NCBI GenBank assembly: GCA_963749485.1 | Contig: CAVVMV010000035.1 | Coordinates: 1-16,957 of the forward strand | DNA from: JAZGGS01 sp963749485 | Lineage (GTDB): Bacteria > Bacteroidota > Ignavibacteria > Ignavibacteriales > Ignavibacteriaceae | DNA: 16,957 nucleotides | Direction of reading: 5' to 3' | Shown: one piece after another, positions 8,496 through 16,140 of the stretch | Layout of the letters: every line of letters starts with the position of its first letter | Numbering within the stretch: position 1 is the first letter of the stretch | The notes under the pieces: generated by a model | The model's database searches: none | The model's input: only the letters and a program-made list of their open reading frames with translations | What the model was told of the DNA's origin: nothing | Made by a program: the position numbers and the translations under genes

Positions 8496-11400
8496 ATGAA
8501 AAAGTTAATTACCACTTTCGTTTTCAGTTTATTGTTTCTCTTCTCATCAACAATAACAGCGCAAAATAATTCTGAACCCGATTCACTTAAAAATATTTCT
8601 TTGGCAGGTTTATCTTTTAGAAGCATTGGCCCTGCAATAACAGGTGGAAGAACAATAGATATTGCAGTTAATCCATTCGATCACAGTGAATATTTTATTG
8701 CATCAGGTCACGGCTCGTTATGGAAAACAACTAACAGCGGTATAACCTTTTCCCCGGTTTTTGATGGTAATAAATCTTACGCAATCGGTTCGGTTGAGAT
8801 TGATCCAACTAATCCAAATATAATATGGGTAGGAACAGGTGAAAATAAAAATCAGAACAATGTTATTTACGGCGATGGAATTTACAAAAGTGAGGATGGT
8901 GGAAAAAGCTGGAAGAATATGGGATTGAAAACCTCGGAACACGTTAGCGGAATTGCAATCGATCCAAACAACTCAAATATAGTTTATACTGCAGCAATGG
9001 GTTCACTTAAGAAATGCTGGAGGTGAAAGAGGAATATTCAAAACAACTGATGGCGGCAAAACCTGGGAACAGGTTTTAGAAATAAATGAATACACCGGCT
9101 GCTACGAAGTTCATATGGATCCGAGATATTCAAATATTTTATACGCAACTGCACATCAGCGAATGAGAAATTTATACACAGGAGTTTACGGCGGACCGGA
9201 AAGCGGAATTTACAGAACCACAGACAGCGGTGAAACCTGGGAAAAGATGAAAGGCGGTTTGCCATCAGAAGATGTAGGAAGAATTGGAATGGCAATATCT
9301 CCTGTTAATCCCGATATACTTTATGCAATTATTGAAGCAACGGAAGATGATAAAGGAATTTACAGAAGCACTGATCGCGGAGTAAGCTGGACAAAGCAGA
9401 ACAGTTATATTTCATCATACCCATTCTATTTTCAAAAACTTATATTGTGATACAAAAGATGTTAACCGCGTTTACAGCGATGATGTTTTTATACAGGTTA
9501 CAAATGATGGCGGAAAAACGTGGAGCAATCTTGGTGATGATAAAAAGCACGTTGATAATCATGCATTGTGGATTGATCCTGATAATAATGAACACATTAT
9601 TGCAGGCTGTGATGGAGGTGTTTATGAAACTTATGATAAAGGTAAGAACTGGGATTTTAAAGCTAACATTCCAATCACAGAAATTTATAAAGTAACAACA
9701 GATAATGCTGAACCATTTTACAATGTTTACATCGGAACGCAGGATAACAACAGTTTGGGCGGTCCTTCCAGAACAATCAATTCTGCCGGAATAATGAACC
9801 AGGATTGGTATTTTACAAATGGAGGTGATGGTTTTGAAACACAGGTTGATTGGAAAGATCCGAATATAATTTATTCTCAATCACAGTTCGGTGGATTGGT
9901 TCGGTTTGATAAAAAGAGTGGTGAAAATCTCTTCATCCAACCGCAGGATTTTGCTGATACAGCTTACCGATTTGATTGGGATGCAGGATTTATAATTTCG
10001 AATCACGATAATAAAAGATTATACTTTGGCGGCAATAAACTTTTGCGGAGCGATGATCAGGGAAGTACGTGGATTGAGATTAGTCCTGATCTTACACGCG
10101 GAGTTCCAAAAGAGATGCAAAAACTTATGGGGCAAAGCTGGAGTATTGATCAGCTTGCACGCAAAGGTTCAATGGCACAAATTGTAACTATTGCAGAATC
10201 TATCTATTGATGAAAATATTTTATTTGTTGGTTCGGGTGATGGTTTAATTCATTTTACAACTGATGGAGGAACTAACTGGCAAAGATCATCTGTTCCCGG
10301 TTTACCTGAGTATGCAAGAATTCATCACATAATTGCTTCACGATTTGATAAACTGATCGCTTACGCTGCTTGCCATAATTATGTTGGCGGCGATCGCAAA
10401 CCATATCTCTATAAAACTACTGATGGCGGAAAAACATGGTTTTCAATAAACAGTAATCTTCCCGAAGAAGGAAGTACTTATTCAATTGCAGAAGATCATG
10501 TTGAAAAAAATCTACTTTTTGTAGGAACTCAGTTTGGAGTTTACTTTACAAACAACGGCGGTGATGAATGGATTCCATTTAAAAACGGAATGCCACCAGC
10601 AACAGTAATGGATCTGGATATTCAGCGGAGAGAAAATGATCTTGTTGTTTCAACTTTTGGAAGAGGAGTTTACATTTTTGATGATTATACACCGTTGCGT
10701 TACTTATCAAAAGAAACATTAAAGAAAGATGCTGAGATTTTTCCAATAAAAGATGCACAGATGTTTATTCCTGCAAATCCATTTGGATTTAGAGGAGTTG
10801 GTTTCCAGGGTGCAAGTTTTTATGCAGCACCAAATCCTGAAGTGGGTGCAGTATTTACTTATTACCTGAAAGATGAAATTAAATCACTGAAAGAAAAAAG
10901 AAGAGATGAAGAAAAAGAAAAACAAAAAAACGGTGAAGAAATTAAATATCCTGTTTATGAAACTTTAATGAAAGAACAGGAAGAAGCTGATGCCTATTTG
11001 CTTTTTACAATTACTGATGAGCAAGGAAATGTTGTAAGAAAAATTAAAAACCGATCCTAAAAAAGGAGTGAACAGAATTGTTTGGAATTTCAGGTATAAT
11101 ACTTTTAATCCAATTTCGCTTAAACCTTTTGATGATTCGGTTCCGTGGAATGAACCTGACAGAGGTTATATGGTTGTGCCCGGCAATTATAATGTTTCGC
11201 TTCAGTAAATTTGAAGATGGAGTGTTTACAGAATTAGTTGCACCAAAAGAGTTTAGCTGCATACCTTTAAATATTACAAGCTTACCTGCAGAAGATAAAC
11301 TTGCATTAGATGTTTTTAATAAAAAAGTTGCAGAATTAACCAGAGCAGTTACAGGAGCAGATGCTTACAGAAAAGAGTTGGTTGATAAACTTTCTTACCT

Positions 11401-11770
11401 GAAAAAAGCAGTGCTTGAAGCTGCAGATGTGCCAGGAGATACATATAACAAAATTTTAACTGCAGAACTAAACCTGAAAGAACTTAACCGCCAATTAAAT
11501 GGCGATGGATTGCGAAGAAGGTATGAAGGAGCGTCTCCAAGTTCTATTAAAAGACCGGGTTGATTTGATAACTGCTGCATTGTGGAATACAACCGCTGCA
11601 CCGACAAATACATTTATAAAATCTTACGATGATGCAGCAAGTAAGTTTGATGATGTGTTAGTATTTCTTAAAGTCTATAGATGATGAAATTAAACAAATT
11701 GAATCAATTTTAGAAGAAACACGGTGCACCTTACACACCGGGAAGATTTCCTGAGTGGAAGAAAAAATAA
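8496..11770 (+). CDS. Large exported VPS10/sortilin-like beta-propeller protein with Asp-box (BNR) repeats (eight frameshifts)
   Basis: The start MKKLITTFVFSLLFLFSSTI followed by TAQ is a Sec signal peptide with probable cleavage after Gln. Then come repeated Asp-box turns (S/T-x-D-x-G-x-x-W): TTNSGITF, SEDGGKSW, TTDGGKTW, TTDSGETW, STDRGVSW, TNDGGKTW, TYDKGKNW, SDDQGSTW, TTDGGTNW, TTDGGKTW and TNNGGDEW. This many boxes fits a propeller of the sialidase/VPS10 type, annotated as 'glycosyl hydrolase, BNR repeat' or 'VPS10 domain' in related genomes. No catalytic site can be named. A charged Lys/Glu stretch (10885-10950) separates the propeller from a C-terminal region ending APYTPGRFPEWKKK at 11770. 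Single extra bases near 9008, 9437, 10203, 11049, 11203, 11551, 11673 and 11720 break the frame; joined, the protein is about 1,089 residues. Upstream 8285-8495 is AT-rich with no clear promoter or tRNA. Confidence 0.8.
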
Positions 11771-11806
11771 GTCTTCTGAATAAATAAACATATATCAAAT
11801 GAGATT

Positions 11807-12217
11807 ATGAAACTATTAATGATTTACATGAGAAAGTTCTCATTCAATCCAACCATAAAAACTCTTGAGACAATGCCTGATCATATTGGAAAAAAGGAAT
11901 ATGAAAATGTTCAGGCAGCATTTATTCAGGTTGAAAAAGAAGACGAGGAAAACAAAACTGCGATAAAGAGAAAATTATTAAAAAATCTTAAATGGATCGC
12001 TGGTAAAAACAATACAAAGCATATTATTTTACACTCATTTGCACATTTATCGGAAAGTAGAGCAGAGCCGGAATTTACTAAAATTATTTTTGATGATATT
12101 GATGAAAGATTAACAAGTTCAGGTTTCCAGGTTGAGCAAACACCTTTCGGTTATTTTTTAGATTTACAAATCGATGCCCCGGGATATTCACTTGCAAGGG
12201 TTTTTAAGGACTTATAA
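11807..12217 (+). CDS. Freestanding archaeal-type threonyl-tRNA synthetase editing domain
   Basis: The 136-residue protein matches the N-terminal editing domain of archaeal ThrRS over its whole length and nothing else. Landmarks are the start MKLLMIYMRKFSF, the strand ENVQAAFIQVEKEDEEN, the helix KLLKNLKWIAGKNNTKHIIL, the conserved F-A-H-L-S turn, and GFQVEQTPFGYFLDLQIDA near the end. In archaea this domain removes serine wrongly attached to tRNA-Thr, and its fold is shared with D-aminoacyl-tRNA deacylase (DTD). Some archaea encode it as a separate protein acting in trans; here too no aminoacylation domain follows, only a 365-base gene-free stretch. Whether the bacterial version clears Ser-tRNA-Thr or D-aminoacyl-tRNA cannot be told from sequence. 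It begins 37 bases after the VPS10-like gene and its frame is intact. Confidence 0.85.
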   Translation: MKLLMIYMRKFSFNPTIKTLETMPDHIGKKEYENVQAAFIQVEKEDEENKTAIKRKLLKNLKWIAGKNNTKHIILHSFAHLSESRAEPEFTKIIFDDIDERLTSSGFQVEQTPFGYFLDLQIDAPGYSLARVFKDL

Positions 12218-12294
12218 GTAGTGAAAAGTGGGGGTAATAAAATTGTATTTACAAGGATTCTACCTCATTGTTATCCTTCCGCCGTGTTAATTTT

Positions 12295-12332
12295 AATTCC
12301 AATATTTTCGTAAACTCATCTCTAAAATTTTA
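12295..12332 (-). repeat. Intergenic repeat copy A (partner at 15958-15995)
   Basis: AATTCCAA, AAACTCAT and AAAATTT occur here at offsets 0, 17 and 29, exactly as in the copy at 15958; 26 of 38 positions agree without a gap. On the minus strand one frame reads NFRDEFTKILELK, close to NFDNEFVKNLELK in the other copy, so both may be remnants of one coding or repeat element. The match is short and AT-rich, so chance is possible. Confidence 0.35.
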
Positions 12333-12402
12333 TTTACTTCATTAAGAGCATTTTTTAGTAGAAGTAAAATTGCCTGCTTGTAACTACGCTATAATTAGTC
12401 TA

Positions 12403-12417
12403 CCTTAAGGACGTCCT
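12403..12417. promoter_or_regulatory. Overlapping perfect palindromes CCTTAAGG and AGGACGTCCT
   Basis: Two perfect palindromes share three bases (CCTTAAGG at 12403-12410, AGGACGTCCT at 12408-12417), about 165 bases before the RRM start. They could be a dimeric protein binding site. No known operator is recognised. Confidence 0.25.
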
Positions 12418-12514
12418 GCAGAAGAAAATTAAGATAAAAGTGAACTTCACAAAAAACCTCATCATCTAGTCCTAACTTTTTATACAGTGTCAGTCAAACC
12501 GGTACAGAATATCC

Positions 12515-12530
12515 TTCCTGCGTACAGGAA
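12515..12530 (+). promoter_or_regulatory. Hairpin TTCCTG-CGTA-CAGGAA in the RRM gene leader
   Basis: A perfect 6-bp stem closes a four-base loop 52 bases upstream of the RRM start codon. No U-run follows, so it is not a terminator. It may be an mRNA leader structure controlling translation or stability, as is known for cold-inducible RNA-binding protein genes in some bacteria; that link is inference. Confidence 0.35.
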
Positions 12531-12582
12531 AGTTCATTGTCTGCAGCCGGGTTATCACAATCAAATTTATAAGGAGAACAAA

Positions 12583-12854
12583 ATGAATATCTATGTAGGC
12601 AACTTAGCCCAAAATGTACAGGAAGAAGATCTGAACACTCTTTTTCCCAGCACGGTAAGGTAAACAGTGTTAAGATTATCCGCGATATGTATAGCAAGAT
12701 ATCAAAGGGATTCGGTTTTATTGAAATGCTTGTAAAAGATGAAGCCCAGAAAGCACTTGGTGTACTAAACTCATTTGAGCTAAAAGGAAAGCGACTTGTT
12801 GTTAACGAAGCCAGACCTAAAAGGGAAAATGGAGGCTACGAAAGAAGATATTAA
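12583..12854 (+). CDS. Small single-RRM RNA-binding protein (frameshifted)
   Basis: The protein is one RNA recognition motif of the bacterial glycine-rich/cold-responsive type, binding single-stranded RNA in the cytoplasm. RNP2 is NIYVGNL at the N-terminus, RNP1 is KGFGFIEM in the middle, and the end reads ELKGKRLVVNEARPKREN, the usual beta4 strand and short basic tail. The start is well supported: AAGGAG at 12571-12576 sits 6 bases before ATG 12583. One T seems missing in the TTTTT run at 12641-12645; without it the frame stops at 12660, with it the sequence continues LFSQHGKVNSVKII as expected. Corrected length is about 90 residues. It is preceded by a structured leader and followed at 42 bases by a small basic ORF. 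Confidence 0.85.
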
Positions 12855-12895
12855 TTCTTTGGTAAAACATACAACAAATATAATATGAGAGTAAA

Positions 12896-13018
12896 TTGTC
12901 GAGAGAAAAAGAAGGAAAAGAAAAATCAGGTAAAAAAGTGCCTGCAAAAACCCTGAAAGAAAAAAGGGTTGCAAAAGAAGTTAAACGCAGAGAAAAAACG
13001 AATGTGAATAAATTTTAA
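12896..13018 (+). CDS. Putative 40-residue Lys/Glu-rich basic protein, TTG start
   Basis: From TTG 12896 the frame reads MSREKEGKEKSGKKVPAKTL then KEKRVAKEVKRREKTNVNKF and stops at 13018. GAGAG at 12887-12891 gives a plausible ribosome binding site 4 bases upstream, and an in-frame stop at 12881 limits the start. About half the residues are Lys, Arg or Glu, so it is probably unstructured and nucleic-acid-binding. The segment KKxPAKTLKEKRxAK resembles small hypothetical proteins I associate with Bacteroidota genomes. It lies between the RRM gene and the DUF1611 gene; no function can be assigned. Confidence 0.45.
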   Translation: MSREKEGKEKSGKKVPAKTLKEKRVAKEVKRREKTNVNKF

Positions 13019-13108
13019 TTACTGATTAACCACGGTAAGTAAGACTCTACCAACTAAATGTATTCACTAATGGATATTAAAAAATCAATCAAATAAAAAT
13101 GGTAACCC

Positions 13109-14197
13109 ATGAAAGCCTTAGTATATAGTGAAAATGAATTTGGAAAGATAGATGGTAAGGTAGCAAACGGACTTGCAAGGCACTCAGAAAAATATGAGAT
13201 TCTTGGAGTTATTGATAGTACAAAGGCAGGTCTTGATGCAGGAGAATATCTTGATGGAATAAAAAATGGCGTCCAGGTATTCTCAAGTATGGATGATGCT
13301 CTTGAGAACTTGGGCTATGTTCCTGAATATTTCATCTACGGCATAGCTCCCCTTGCTTCATTTCTTGATAAAAAACAAAGAGAAATAATCTTCGCTGCTA
13401 TGAAAAAGGGAATGAACATTGTAAACGGTCTTCCGGAATTCCTTACCGAGGATGAAGAATTTATGCAAAAGGCGAGAGAATACAATGTCAGGATCAACGA
13501 CATAAGAAAACCTCCTCAAAGAAAAGATCTGCATATTTTCTCAGGACGCATTAATGAAGTAAAAACTCCCGTAATAACCGTACTTGGTACAGATTGCGCT
13601 GTTGGCAAAAGAACAACCGCAGTAAATCTCGTTGAAGCTTTGAAACAGGAGGGACTGAATGCTGTATTTATAGCTACAGGTCAAACTGGCTTAATTCAGG
13701 GTTCTAAGTATGGCGCTGCCTTGGATGTTTTAACTTCGGGTTTTGCAACAGGTGAGGTTGAAAATGCGATTATCAATGCCTGCGAAATAGAGAATCCCGA
13801 CATAATCGTTGTCGAGGGTCAAGGTGCATTAAGTCATCCTGCGTTTACCTCTTCTAGCGCAATCATAAGAGGAGCAATGCCGAATGCAATTATCCTCCAG
13901 CATCCGCCAAAAAGAATTAACCATTGCGATTATCCTAGCATACCCATGCCCACTCTGGAAAGTGAGATCGAATTATTAGAAGTATTTTCCAAATCCCCAG
14001 TAATTGCAATTACACTCAACCATGAAGACATGACCGATGATGAAGTAAAGAACACAATAGTGGAATATGAATACAAGTATGAACTACCCACAACAGATGT
14101 CTTAAAACATGGATCTGATAAACTTGTGCAGACTTTGTTCGATCAGTTTCCGGAACTGCAAAAAAGTGCAGCCTTGATATGGCAACCCCAAGAATAG
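13109..14197 (+). CDS. DUF1611 P-loop protein, DgcN-like (D-glutamate N-acetyltransferase family)
   Basis: This 362-residue protein belongs to DUF1611. An N-terminal Rossmann-like part (about 1-130) is followed by a P-loop G-T-D-C-A-V-G-K-R-T-T at residues 160-170 (Lys167), then IATGQTGLIQGSKYG and VVEGQGALSHPAF, all conserved in the family. One characterised member, DgcN, N-acetylates D-glutamate in a marine D-Glu catabolic pathway, where the partner DgcA (enolase superfamily) racemises the product. Here the partner is instead a PLP-dependent racemase of the alanine/ornithine type, whose start lies 19 bases inside this gene. This family relation therefore suggests D-amino-acid metabolism, but the substrate is unproven and other family members may differ. 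The frame is intact. The upstream ribosome binding site is weak. Confidence 0.82.
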   Translation: MKALVYSENEFGKIDGKVANGLARHSEKYEILGVIDSTKAGLDAGEYLDGIKNGVQVFSSMDDALENLGYVPEYFIYGIAPLASFLDKKQREIIFAAMKKGMNIVNGLPEFLTEDEEFMQKAREYNVRINDIRKPPQRKDLHIFSGRINEVKTPVITVLGTDCAVGKRTTAVNLVEALKQEGLNAVFIATGQTGLIQGSKYGAALDVLTSGFATGEVENAIINACEIENPDIIVVEGQGALSHPAFTSSSAIIRGAMPNAIILQHPPKRINHCDYPSIPMPTLESEIELLEVFSKSPVIAITLNHEDMTDDEVKNTIVEYEYKYELPTTDVLKHGSDKLVQTLFDQFPELQKSAALIWQPQE

Positions 14198-15274
14198 AGA
14201 TAAACCTTGAGAAAATTGCCCATAATGCTAAAACATTAAAGGATCTATATAGTACGAAGGGTATAGATATTATAGGTGTTACAAAAGTGGTTTGCGGAGA
14301 CCCTGAAATTGCTGATACTTTAATAAAAAGTGGAATAACCATTCTTGCTGATTCAAGGATAGAGAATATCCAAAAGATGCGTAATGCAGGCATACAATCA
14401 AAGTTCCTGCTACTAAGAACTCCCTCCCTCAGCCAAGCCGAAGCAGTAGTAAAATATGCAGACATTAGTCTCAATTCAGAAATTTCAGTAATCGAAAAAC
14501 TCTCAAAGATTGCTATAGAGTTTAATACTACACATAAAATAATATTAATGGTAGAGCTGGGAGATTTAAGAGAAGGGTTAATGCCATCCGATTTGGATAG
14601 CACAGTTGAGCAGATATTAGAATTAGAGGGAATCAAGCTTGCTGGTATTGGAACAAACCTGGCCTGTCTTGGAGGGATCGAACCTGATGAAGAAAAAATG
14701 AGATATCTGTCTTCAATCGCTCAAGATATTGAAGAAAAGTACGGACTGAATTTAGAGTTCGTTTCCGGAGGAAACTCTGCTAATTATAACTGGTTCACGT
14801 CCACAAAGGATATCGGAAAAATCAATAATCTACGACTGGGTGAATCGATCTATTTGGGGTGTGAAACCCTCCAAAGAAAACCAATCCCGGGATTATTCAC
14901 AGATGCTTTTACACTTGTTGCAGAAGTAATTGAATCAAAAATAAAACCATCGGTACCTTATGGGAAAGTTTCTCAGGATGCATTTGGAAATGTTCCCGAA
15001 GTTTCAAGACCTTGGTCAAATAAAAAGAGCTATATTGGGTGTTGGATTACAGGATGTTCAGGTTTCCGGATTGACTCCTAGATCGGATATTGAAATTCTT
15101 GGGGCAAGCAGTGACCATATAATTGTTAATGCAAAGCAAATAGACTTAAAAGTTGGTGACGAAGTGGAGTTTGATCTGAATTACGGAGCTTTGCTCGCAG
15201 CTATGACATCACCATATGTAACTAAAAAAACAAGTGACCTGTATGAATGCTCAAGAATATTGCGAGTTGGTTGA
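14179..15274 (+). CDS. Alanine/ornithine racemase-family PLP enzyme (frameshifted)
   Basis: A fold-type III PLP enzyme expected to racemise an amino acid in the cytoplasm. The PLP lysine is Lys36 in GVTKVVCGDPEIA, followed by ADSRIENIQKMR, MVELGDLREGL, GTNLACLGG, EFVSGGNSANYNW and NNLRLGESIYLG, the order found in the alanine/ornithine-racemase branch rather than in classical Alr (no tyrosine-rich C-terminal hinge of that type is seen). An extra G near 15001 breaks the frame: the upper frame stops at 15081, while GNVPE joined to FQDLGQIKRAILGVGLQDVQ continues to the stop at 15274. Corrected length is about 364 residues. It overlaps DUF1611 by 19 bases and the dipeptidase by roughly 30, so the three are translated together. 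The substrate could be Ala, Orn, Lys or Glu; sequence alone does not decide. Confidence 0.83.
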
Positions 15275-15924
15275 ACACGAATTACCGTCGGCATCAACAA
15301 CTTCTTCCCACGATTCCAATAAAAGAAAACAATTCTGCATTAATCAGTTTAATAAAATCAGAATTTAATTTGGTATTTGAACCATCAATTAAAAAAGATT
15401 ATAAATATCTGGTTAGAGAAGCTGTCTTTGAAAAAATTGGACGAATAAGTAAAATTTTAGACAAAGAAGATAAAAGATTAATAATTCGTTCTGTATGGAG
15501 ATCTTTTGAACATCAAAGATTATTATGGGAAAATAAGGTTGCTTCTTTGCAAAAAGAATATCCAAACAAACAAATAGAAGAAATTGAAGAATTCGTATCA
15601 TATTTCATTGCACCTGCAAGTAAATCCATGCATTCAACCGGTGGTGCTGTGGATGCATTAATATATGATTTGAAAAATGATTGCGTTATGGATTTTGGAA
15701 CAAATGATGGTCTAAACATCAACCTAAATGATAAATGCTACCCATACCATCCTTTTATTTCGCAGCAAGCGAAGAAGAACAGAAAATTACTAATAGATCT
15801 ATTTGAAGAAGAAGATTTTGTAGTTGATATAAAAGAGTACTGGCATTTTGATTATGGTGATGCTAGCTGGGCATTAGAAAAAGGAGAAAAAAATGCAATA
15901 TATGGCATCATTAAGGAAAATTAA
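15243..15924 (+). CDS. VanX/DdpX-type D-Ala-D-Ala dipeptidase (peptidase M15D)
   Basis: A zinc D,D-dipeptidase that splits D-alanyl-D-alanine or related dipeptides. The zinc ligands are His (15631) and Asp (15652) in SMHSTGGAVDAL, and His (15844) in EYWHFDYGD, whose Glu (15835) is the catalytic base. RSVWRSFEHQRLLW holds the conserved arginine region and MDFGTNDGLN the M-x-F-G-T-x-x-D loop. No signal peptide is seen, so it is cytoplasmic, as VanX and DdpX are. The longest open frame begins at ATG 15247, but from ATG 15243 the frame reads MNAQEYCELVEHELPS, typical of the family N-terminus; joining this to HQQLLPTIPIKENN needs one extra base removed near 15290. I therefore place the start at 15243. 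It overlaps the racemase end (15274), making it the third gene of the D-amino-acid set. About 226 residues. Confidence 0.83.
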
Positions 15925-15957
15925 TTCTAACTCCATACCACCAACATTTTAATCTTC

Positions 15958-15995
15958 AATTCCAAATTCTTAACAAACTCATTATCAAAATTTCT
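15958..15995 (-). repeat. Intergenic repeat copy B (partner at 12295-12332)
   Basis: This copy lies 34 bases after the dipeptidase stop. On the minus strand an open stretch KVLRNFDNEFVKNLELKIKM ends LVVWS at a stop near 15928, resembling the tail of a small protein whose upstream part is not recognisable. See copy A for the shared blocks. Confidence 0.35.
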
Positions 15996-16073
15996 TAGTA
16001 CTTTTTCGATTTATTATTTTTTACAGCTTTCCAAGTTATAAAACATTTTTAATTCACTGATATATTTCTGTGA

Positions 16074-16103
16074 TTGTTTTGTGATGAATATGAATTATAT
16101 TTA
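16074..16103 (+). promoter_or_regulatory. Possible Bacteroidota-type promoter before the spondin lipoprotein
   Basis: TTG at 16074-16076 and TATATTTA at 16096-16103 are separated by 19 bases, close to the Bacteroidota -33 TTG / -7 TAnnTTTG pattern with one mismatch (final A). It lies 37 bases before the ATG at 16141. The region is AT-rich, so chance matches are easy. Confidence 0.3.
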
Positions 16104-16140
16104 TCAGGAATTATAAACGATAAATGGAGAATCTTTAAAA

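Larger units (their letters stand above)
12218..12582. other. 365-base gene-free stretch with palindromes upstream of the RRM gene
   Basis: No plus-strand gene or tRNA is visible. The first part (12295-12332) shares three exact blocks at identical spacing with 15958-15995 and, read on the minus strand, may be a degenerate coding remnant. An 8-base inverted repeat (TTTACTTC at 12333, GAAGTAAA at 12361) flanks a 20-base loop. The second half carries overlapping palindromes at 12403-12417 and a hairpin at 12515-12530, then AAGGAG at 12571-12576 before the RRM start. The last ~180 bases look like a structured 5' leader. Confidence 0.5.

Noticed and set aside
9440..9880. Open frame of 146 codons on the minus strand inside the VPS10-like gene
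   Set aside because: It lies opposite conserved Asp-box coding sequence, has low-complexity Ile/Cys-rich content and no recognisable family features.
14016..14636. Open frame of 206 codons on the minus strand across the DUF1611/racemase overlap
   Set aside because: Both plus-strand genes are conserved here; the minus frame is Ser/Ile-rich with no motif and is a shadow.
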